Shown here in pieces: positions 16,301-23,800 of a stretch of 28,254 bases of DNA. Position 1 is the stretch's first letter, and the number at the start of each line of letters is the position of its first letter. The stretch comes from JBIICS01 sp044238735 (GTDB taxonomy: Bacteria; Bacteroidota; Bacteroidia; UBA4408). The stretch covers positions 1 through 28,254 of the forward strand of contig JBIICS010000022.1 in the NCBI GenBank assembly GCA_044238735.1, given 5' to 3'. The notes under the pieces were generated by a model. The model ran no database searches, was not told the origin of the DNA, and saw only the letters and a program-made list of their open reading frames with translations. The translations under genes and the position numbers were made by a program.

Positions 16301-16912
16301 TTATACGGGCAGGGCTTTAAATTCATATTGATTATTCAGCAGAAATTTTATGGAACGCTCCAGTGAAAAACTCAGGTTATTGAAGGCTTTTTCGCTATCG
16401 TGATAAACAATAATGCTTCCGGGTTTAATGTTTTTTTGTATAGTTTGCAGGGCGTATTCAGGGCTGATATTTTGATCGTAGTCTTTTGTTAAAATACTCC
16501 ACATTACAATTTTAGTTTTGCCAGAGAGGTATTGCATTTGCCGTAGGCTCATTCTTCCGTAAGGGGGCCTAAAATAGGTAAACGGGTATAGTTTCTGACA
16601 TTTTTCATAATCGCTGAAGTATTGATCATTACTAACTTTTAATCCGTTAAGATGGTTATAAGTATGGTTTCCTAAAGCATGTCCTTCCTTAATAATCCGG
16701 TTAAATAGTTCGGGGTACTGTACTATATTTTTTCCAATACAAAAAAAGGAGGCTTTTAGGTTATATTTTTTTAGTATATCCAAAACAAAGGGGGTGGCCA
16801 TGGGGTGCGGACCATCGTCAAAGGTGAGGTAAACAATCTTTTTATCGCCAGGCATCTGCCATAAGGCTTTCTTATATAAAAAACGATAATATTTGTTTAA
16901 TCGGTTAATCAT
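16301..16912 (-). CDS. NodB-type polysaccharide deacetylase family protein (203 aa)
   Basis: A metal-dependent carbohydrate esterase 4 fold that removes N-acetyl (or other acyl) groups from glycans. The full catalytic set is visible: Asp32-Asp33 in YLTFDDGPHP, metal-binding His83 and His87 in GNHTYNH, FRPPYGR (114-120), Trp138 in VMWSI and His171 with Asp172 in IIVYHDS. There is no convincing signal peptide, but the N-terminus LYKKALWQMPGDKK is typical for small family members. It should be active. Its ATG lies one base beyond the T-tract of the terminator that follows the upstream GT117 gene, leaving no conventional leader; see findings. It precedes the GT39 gene by 35 nt. Confidence 0.9.
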   Translation of the reverse strand: MINRLNKYYRFLYKKALWQMPGDKKIVYLTFDDGPHPMATPFVLDILKKYNLKASFFCIGKNIVQYPELFNRIIKEGHALGNHTYNHLNGLKVSNDQYFSDYEKCQKLYPFTYFRPPYGRMSLRQMQYLSGKTKIVMWSILTKDYDQNISPEYALQTIQKNIKPGSIIVYHDSEKAFNNLSFSLERSIKFLLNNQYEFKALPV

Positions 16913-16913
16913 T

Positions 16914-16943
16914 AAAAAAAATGCCGTTACAGGGTAACGGCAT
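16914..16943 (-). terminator. strong rho-independent terminator after the DUF2723/GT117 gene
   Basis: Perfect 10-bp arms ATGCCGTTAC (16921-16930) and GTAACGGCAT (16934-16943) enclose a 3-nt loop. On the minus strand the hairpin is followed by seven Ts (16920-16914). It lies 24 nt past the stop at 16968 and ends one base before the next gene's start codon. Confidence 0.85.
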
Positions 16944-16967
16944 AAATTTAAATTAATTTTTTAAAAA

Positions 16968-19900
16968 TTATTCTTCAGAAACTTCTTCTTCTCCACCCAT
17001 AGGCTGGCTCATGTCTACTTTACCCTGGTACATTGCTAAAACTGCATCAACTTCTTTTTTGAGTGTATCTTGTTTATTTAAACTAAGCACATAAGAAATT
17101 CTTTGTAAGATCGCAACGGCTTGTTGTGTTTCGTATGATAATGAGCTGGCATCTTTTCCTTTAAGGGAGGTATAGAATTTTAAATCCTGAGCGTAAATGT
17201 TTGTTAATTCTTTTACAATCTCATTTGCTTTGTCAGATTTCCCAAGTTTATAGTAAGCATCGGCCATGGGTAATACAAAGAAATTATAAGGAATGTTTTC
17301 CTTTGGCATAATGCTGGTGGCTCTTTCTAAAACTTTTAATGCCGAATCCTTTTTGTTTTCAAAGATCAGGGCATCGGCCAAACGGGCAAAATTGTTGCGA
17401 AGATTCATGGTCATACGAAGATTGTTTTCATCCATATAAATGGATTTGTCTTCCATATTTCCATATTTAAATTTATTCATCATGTTATCATACATGATAG
17501 ATGAATTAACTTTTCCTACCTGACCGTCGAAAGCCTTTGCGTTAAATGGAACCAGCCTGTAAGCTAACCCTTCCAGTTGAAAATAGTTTTGTAAACCCAG
17601 GTAACCTTCGTCGCCAACCGTAACTGCATAATAAATGGGCCTTTCCCAATTGTTGGTGGCCAGTATATCAAGCATTAGGAGTTCACTTTTTAAAACGTAA
17701 CTTTTCTTTACTTCCCAGCGTATGTCTTTTAATAACTGATTGGCCATTTCTTTTGGAACTGTACCATTAGCCATTACTTTTGCTGAATCTACAGGCAGAA
17801 TAAATTTACCGGTAGGAAAATAATTGGTTTCGTTACCGCCTTGAAGTGGAATTTTATATTGAGATTCTTCTTTGCCTACAAAATCGATAAGATTGGCAAT
17901 GCTTTCAAAATCTTCTACTCTTCTATAAATAGGGACAAAATCGCGTGTGCCCTGACGATATTTATCCTGACCTAACGATAATTTTACCGGATTGCCCAAA
18001 TAGGCTTTTCTGCGAAGTTGCTCAATATACCAATCGGTATTGGCCAGGGATAAATTAATTACACGGATATCAGTACGTATCCCTTCCACTTCTTGTGCAT
18101 ACCAAAGTGGAAAAGTATCGTTATCGCCGTTTGTAAATAATATCGCGTTTGGCGCACAGGATTCCAGGTAATCTCTTGCAAAATCTCTTGCTGTATATCG
18201 GTTAGAGCGATCATGATCATCCCAGTTTTCTTTAGCCATTACTCCCGGAACAAAGGCCAAAGTTGCAACACTTGCCAATGTTGCGCTAAGAGCAGCGGAG
18301 GTTTTTTGAGAAAGGAAATCAAAGATAGCATACACTCCCAACCCAATCCATATAGCAAAGGCATAAAAAGAACCTACATAAGCATAATCACGCTCACGCG
18401 GTTGATAAGGAGGGGGATTTAGGTACAGATTAATGGCTAAACCTGTAAATACAAAAAGAATAAGCACCACCCATGCAAATTCGCGGTGTTTATTGAAATG
18501 AAAAACAATTCCTAAAACACCCAATAAGAATGGTAACATGTAATAAACATTTCTTCCTTTATTATTCTTCATAGCGCCTGGCAGATTGGCTTGATCACCT
18601 AAACGCATCTCATCAATAAAGCTGATTCCACTTAACCAGTTGCCTTTTGTAACATTTCCATGACCTTGAATATCGTTCTGACGACCCGCAAAATTCCACA
18701 TAAAGTAGCGCAGGTACATATGCCCTAATTGATAGTTAAAGAAGAAGCTGAGATTCTCGCCAAAGGTGGGTTTATAAATCGTTTCCATCTCCCCATTTTT
18801 TTCAACCTTAACGGGCGTTCCTTTAATGTTGGCCCAACTTTTATATCCGCTTACGTGATTGCCTTGTGAACTATACATACGCGGAAAGATGGTACAAAAT
18901 TTAGGATCGTAATTGGGGATAGAATTTTTACGATCGTCTGTAATAATATATTTGCCCGATTTTTCATCTCTGGAATAAACCGGATTTCCATCTTTGTATG
19001 GATTACGCGGATCCAGCGGTGCGTTGTAATATTGCCCATAAAAAAGCGGACTTTCGCCATATTGTTCACGCATTAAATAACTTAATAAACTAATAGCGTT
19101 TTCGGGGTTATTCTCATCAATTGGCGGGTTAGCATTAGAACGAACCACAATAAGAGCAAAAGATGAATAACCCAACACAATAACAGCAAAGCTTAATATA
19201 ACGGTATTGTAAATAGGTTTGTTTTTCTTTTTGGTTGAATATAATCCATAGCTTACCAAAGCCACTATTAAAAGAATATAAATAAGAGTTCCCGAGTTAA
19301 AAGGCATGCCCAGGCTGTTAACAAAGAATAATTCAAAACCGGAGGATAATTTTACCAATCCTGGAATGATACCATACTGAACAACTACTAAAATAACTAA
19401 AGAGGCAATAGAAGTGATAATAATCCCTTTGCGGGTAGGTTCAAATTTTCTGAAGTAATAAACAAATGTAATAGCCGGAATGGTAAGTAAGTTTAATAAA
19501 TGCACACCAATTGATAATCCAACTAAATAAGCAATTAAGATAATATAGCGGTCGGCATGATCCTCATCGGCCACCGAGTCCCATTTAAAAATTGCCCAAA
19601 ATACAATAGCGGTAAAGAAACTGGACATGGCATATACCTCCCCTTCAACTGCCGAAAACCAAAAAGAATCAGAGAAAGTATAAGCAAGTGCTCCAACAGC
19701 TCCGCTTCCCATAATGGCAATTAATTTGGCGTTATCTAACTCACCAAAGCGAAGAGCAAGCTTTTTAGCAATAGCTGTAATGGTCCAAAATAAAAAAAGG
19801 ATTGTAAAACCGGAGCATATGGCGCTGCTGAGGTTAATCATTTTAGCCACCTCGCTCGGATCGGAGGCAAAGAGAGAAAAGAAACGTCCTATTATTAGAA

Positions 19901-20072
19901 ACAAGGGAGCGCCCGGAGGATGTCCTACTTCTAATTTATAGGCAGTTGCAATATATTCTCCACAGTCCCAAAAACTAGCGGTTGGTTCGATGGTTGAAGC
20001 ATAGACAAAAGTTGCCAGAAGACCTATAATCCAGCCTAAAACATTGTTAATTCTTTGATATTGTGATACCAT
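16968..20072 (-). CDS. DUF2723 membrane protein, GT117 family glycosyltransferase (1034 aa)
   Basis: The DUF2723 hallmark is at the N-terminus: after the first helix come EPTASFWDCGEYIATAYKL (Asp36, Glu39) and GHPPGAPLFLIIGRFF (His51). This resembles the catalytic first loop of GT-C enzymes. About 12 membrane helices occupy the first 600 residues, followed by a large soluble region. That region includes YQPRERDYAYVGSFYAF and FTNGDNDTFPLWYAQE, both typical of the family. The last 150 or so residues are helical and TPR-like. The eukaryotic relative TMEM260 is reported as an O-mannosyltransferase; Bacteroidota members are numerous and presumably glycosylate exported proteins. It is probably monocistronic, ending in a strong terminator. 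A near-consensus box (TAAATTCG, minus strand, 20092-20099) may be its promoter. Confidence 0.9.
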   Translation of the reverse strand: MVSQYQRINNVLGWIIGLLATFVYASTIEPTASFWDCGEYIATAYKLEVGHPPGAPLFLIIGRFFSLFASDPSEVAKMINLSSAICSGFTILFLFWTITAIAKKLALRFGELDNAKLIAIMGSGAVGALAYTFSDSFWFSAVEGEVYAMSSFFTAIVFWAIFKWDSVADEDHADRYIILIAYLVGLSIGVHLLNLLTIPAITFVYYFRKFEPTRKGIIITSIASLVILVVVQYGIIPGLVKLSSGFELFFVNSLGMPFNSGTLIYILLIVALVSYGLYSTKKKNKPIYNTVILSFAVIVLGYSSFALIVVRSNANPPIDENNPENAISLLSYLMREQYGESPLFYGQYYNAPLDPRNPYKDGNPVYSRDEKSGKYIITDDRKNSIPNYDPKFCTIFPRMYSSQGNHVSGYKSWANIKGTPVKVEKNGEMETIYKPTFGENLSFFFNYQLGHMYLRYFMWNFAGRQNDIQGHGNVTKGNWLSGISFIDEMRLGDQANLPGAMKNNKGRNVYYMLPFLLGVLGIVFHFNKHREFAWVVLILFVFTGLAINLYLNPPPYQPRERDYAYVGSFYAFAIWIGLGVYAIFDFLSQKTSAALSATLASVATLAFVPGVMAKENWDDHDRSNRYTARDFARDYLESCAPNAILFTNGDNDTFPLWYAQEVEGIRTDIRVINLSLANTDWYIEQLRRKAYLGNPVKLSLGQDKYRQGTRDFVPIYRRVEDFESIANLIDFVGKEESQYKIPLQGGNETNYFPTGKFILPVDSAKVMANGTVPKEMANQLLKDIRWEVKKSYVLKSELLMLDILATNNWERPIYYAVTVGDEGYLGLQNYFQLEGLAYRLVPFNAKAFDGQVGKVNSSIMYDNMMNKFKYGNMEDKSIYMDENNLRMTMNLRNNFARLADALIFENKKDSALKVLERATSIMPKENIPYNFFVLPMADAYYKLGKSDKANEIVKELTNIYAQDLKFYTSLKGKDASSLSYETQQAVAILQRISYVLSLNKQDTLKKEVDAVLAMYQGKVDMSQPMGGEEEVSEE

Positions 20073-20163
20073 ACCTTTTTTATATAAGTTGCGAATTTAG
20101 GAATTTATTTGCCTTGCTAACTTTTAAATACCTTGTATATTTTGAATAAAGTGTTAAAATTTT

Positions 20164-20193
20164 TTTGGATAAACTGAAATTTTGTTAATTTTG
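20164..20193 (+). promoter_or_regulatory. tRNA-Gln promoter of Bacteroidota type
   Basis: TTTG at 20164-20167 and TAATTTTG at 20186-20193 match the -33 TTTG and -7 TAnnTTTG consensus, with 18 nt between the TTG and the -7 box. Transcription would begin around 20199, six or so bases before the tRNA. Confidence 0.75.
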
Positions 20194-20205
20194 GCGCTCC
20201 AAGAT

Positions 20206-20278
20206 TGTCCGATGGTGTAATTGGCAACACGTCTGATTTTGGTTCAGAAGAGTCTAGGTTCGACCCCTAGTCGGACAA
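20206..20278 (+). tRNA. tRNA-Gln (anticodon TTG)
   Basis: A 73-nt cloverleaf. The acceptor stem TGTCCGA pairs with TCGGACA, with discriminator A at 20278. The anticodon stem TCTGA/TCAGA encloses loop TTTTGGT, giving anticodon TTG, which reads CAA. The T arm contains GGTTCGACCCC. The following bases are CCC, so the 3' CCA is not encoded and must be added enzymatically. Confidence 0.96.
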
Positions 20279-20281
20279 CCC

Positions 20282-20309
20282 AAAGCTCCTTTAACGAGGA
20301 GCTTTTTTT
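20282..20309 (+). terminator. rho-independent terminator of the tRNA-Gln gene
   Basis: Arms AAAGCTCCT (20282-20290) and AGGAGCTTT (20297-20305) form a 9-bp stem with a 6-nt loop followed by TTTT. It starts 4 nt after the tRNA. Confidence 0.85.
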
Positions 20310-20413
20310 GTTTAAACAAAGTTGAGTTGCTTAATTTTAATGTAACCTTATCTTATTTTTTTCCGTTAAAAGGAAGATTTTTTTATATTTAGCCTACACT
20401 AAAGTAAAGGATA

Positions 20414-20818
20414 ATGAAAAGAAATCTATTTTTGTTTGTCTTTTTGGTCGTTTCGATCAACTTATTTGCTCAGGAAAAAGAGGGAAAAACATACAAAGTA
20501 TCGGCAGGAGCAAATCACCCCCAGCTTTTAAAATATAAGAATGCATTTGAAAAGGCTCATTGGGATTGCTACCGAACTAAAAATAAGCCACGTGAAATTA
20601 AATTTGATAATGGTATAACATTCCAGCTTTTCTCTGTTTCAGAAGCCCTAGCAAAAGGCGTAAAACTACCCACTAATTGCCTTACTAACCCCGATCAGAT
20701 TATTTCTCAACCCGTATATACCATACACGAAAGTGGAATTATAATGGAGGCTGTTCAATCATATTCTTCCGAAAAAGAATACAAAGAAGCAATTCAAAGA
20801 AAAAAACAAGTTAAGTAG
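20414..20818 (+). CDS. small secreted protein of unknown function (134 aa)
   Basis: I do not recognise a family. A clear signal peptide (about 1-20, MKRNLFLFVFLVVSINLFAQ) precedes a compact, mixed-charge mature region of about 114 residues. That region has two cysteines (Cys52, Cys89) that could form one disulphide, and a Lys-rich end. The giant adhesin gene starts 17 nt after its stop, with no room for a separate standard promoter. The two are therefore probably cotranscribed, and this protein may assist or accompany the adhesin. A near-consensus box (TATATTTA, 20384-20391) lies 22 nt before the ATG. Confidence 0.7.
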   Translation: MKRNLFLFVFLVVSINLFAQEKEGKTYKVSAGANHPQLLKYKNAFEKAHWDCYRTKNKPREIKFDNGITFQLFSVSEALAKGVKLPTNCLTNPDQIISQPVYTIHESGIIMEAVQSYSSEKEYKEAIQRKKQVK

Positions 20819-20835
20819 TTTTAAAATTTTATTTG

Positions 20836-23800
20836 ATGAAAATATCTTTACCAGCTTTAATTATTGCATTATTGTTGGGGTTAAACTTAAAAGTTTTTGC
20901 TCAACCCACTAATAATGAATGTGCCGGCGCGATTAGCCTGGGTACTCTACCTGCTCCTGGTGGAGCTTGTTCTGGTGGTTTCTTTAACGGGGCTCCCACA
21001 GTAATTTCGGCAACCAGCGTATCTTCTACCGGGGCAAACCCCTATACTTTTATTTCGGGATGTAACGGGGTAGCTACCCCTCCAGCTCCTGCAAAGGATG
21101 TTTGGTACTCTTTTGTTGCCAGTGGATATACCGTTAATATAACGGTTTCCGGAGGTACGCTAGGGGCTGCTTATATTGCTCTTTATGAGGGAACTTGCGG
21201 TAACTTGCGGGGAAGGGGTTGTGCGGTAGGTACGGGTGCAACTACTTCTTTGCAAATCGGACAAATCGTAATCGGACAAACTTATTATATTCAGATTAGC
21301 GGCGCCACAGCCACTGCCGAAGGAACGTTTAACTTAAGTGTTGAAAATGATAACGATTGTAATCCTTGCTTGGTTCAATCAACCATCACGGCAAGTCCTC
21401 AGCCGGTAAATGGTGCATATGAGCCCGGGCAAGTTGTGGATTTTTGTTTTAGAGTGGACAGATGGACCATTCAGGCTACCAATTGGTTTCACGGCGTGCA
21501 GGTGGCCTTTGGTAATGGCTACTCGGGTATTTCTAATCAGGTTGCTGCAGCATCCTGCGATGGTGGTGGTACCTGGAAATGGACGAATGGAAACGTTACC
21601 GGAAATTCGGGGGTTACTTTTGGACCGGGCTGGTATTACGACCGGGATAATGATAATTTATTTAATGATGGATATGGAGATAATTGCCAGGGTCCAGGCA
21701 GAACGTGGACATTTTGTTTTAGATTAACTGTTAGGGCCGCCTGTACCCCAGGCTCCGATTTATCTGTAACTATTAATACTACCGGCGATGGGGAAAGTGG
21801 AAGCTGGTCGAGTGTTGCCTGTAACGATGATCTAGCTACCCGATTTTTTGCCGTTGGATCGTGTTGTCCGCCAACCATGACCAGTACCCCTACGTGCCCG
21901 GCGCCAAGCCCTTTAACCGGATCTGTTACGGCTACACCGGTTGGTACACAAGGACCTTACACGTATTCTTGGACAAACGGTACGTCTTCAATATCAACCA
22001 GTTCGGGTGTTGCTGGCGCAAATACGGTTTCTAACTTGGCTCCGGGAACATATACTGTTTTTATTACCGATAAAAATAATTGCAGAGTGGATAATACTGT
22101 TACGGTTGCAGCTAATGCGGTTCCTACTGTAACAGCCGGCAATAATGGACCCATTTGCGCAGGCGCATCTGCAAACCTTACCTCCGGTGGTGCTAATACC
22201 TACTCTTGGAGTACAGGAGCTCTAACGTCCTCTACTTCTGTTTCTCCCGCCACCACTACTACCTATACTGTTTTTGGAACCAGCGCCTCGGGTTGCGTAG
22301 ACGACGCAACAACTACGGTTACTGTAAACAATGCCCCCACCGCTGCATTGGTTGGTGGTGGTAGTATCTGCAACGGTTCTGCATTGCCCTTAACTGTAAA
22401 CTTTACCGGAACAGGCCCCTGGAATCTGGTTTATAACAATGGAACAACCAACCAAACGGCAAATAATATCGCTTCAACTCCATACACTATAAATGCCTCT
22501 ACTGCGGGCACCTATACGCTTGTTTCTGTATCTAATGCACAGTGTTCGGGCACGGTTAGTGGCTCTGCTGTAGTTGCAGTTAATACATCTCCTACCGCAG
22601 CAATTTCAGGTGGTGGTTCAATATGCGCCGATGGCTCTACGGCTTCAATTAGCGTTGCTTTAACAGGTACCGGACCCTGGATTATCAGGTATTCTGATGG
22701 AACAAATAATACAACGGTTCCCGGAATTTCTTCATCGCCGTATATCTTTACAACATCAACGGCAGGAACCTATGTGTTAACCGATGTATCTGATGCAAAC
22801 TGTTCCGGAACAGTCAGCGGTTCAGCAGTTGTAATAGTAAATCCAATCCCAAGTGTAAATAACGTTTCCCCAGTTACCTATTGTAATGGTCAAAGCACTG
22901 CTGTTGTTGCCATTTCAGGCCCCGTTACAGGAACAACTTTTGCCTGGACTAATTCAAATACAACAATAGGTTTGGCAGCAAGTGGCTCCGGCAATATCCC
23001 ATCCTTTACGGCCACTAATACCGGTAATGCGGCAATATCATCTAACATTATCATTACGCCTACTGCAAATGGATGTACAGGGCCCACAAACAGTTTTACA
23101 ATAACGGTTAACCCTACGCCTACCGTAAATGCTGTTAATGATGTTTCGTATTGCAATGGAGATAATGTAACGTCTTTAACTTTAGGAAGTACTATAGGGG
23201 GTGCAACGTTTAACTGGACGAACAGCAATACTTCTATTGGATTAGCGGCTTCGGGATCCGGTAACATTCCCTCTTATACGGCTGTAAATAGCGGGTCTAG
23301 CCCAGTTACGGCAACGGTTTCTATAACAGCAACAGCTAACACTTGTGTTGGTCCGGCCGAAACCTACATTGTAACTGTTAAACCTACTCCTACCCTAAAT
23401 CCTACTCCAGCCGATGCTGCCTATTGTAACGGCGCTACTGCTTCGGCTGTAAATCTCTCCGGACCTGTTGCCGGAACTACCTTCTCTTGGACAAATAACA
23501 ATACTGCCATTGGATTAGGCGCAAACGGAAGCGCCAGCGTGCCTTCTTTTACCGCTGTAAATACGGGTACTACTGCTTCAACAGCTACTGTAACCATAAA
23601 TTTAACGGCAGATGGTTGTCCGGGAACACCACTTACTTATAACTATACGATTAATCCTACCCCTCGCGTTAATGCGCTAAACGATTTACAATTTTGTAAT
23701 GGCAACTCCACTTCGGCGGTTAATTTAAGCTCAACACCCACCGGTGCCAGTATCGCTTGGACTAACACAAATACGGCTATTGGTCTTGCAGCATCTGGTT

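Noticed and set aside
21190..21280. Short direct duplications (AACTTGCGG; ATCGGACAAA) near the adhesin 5' end
   Set aside because: They are in frame, only 9-10 bp, and fit local codon repetition in a Gly/Ile-rich segment; no sign of slippage control or a mobile element.
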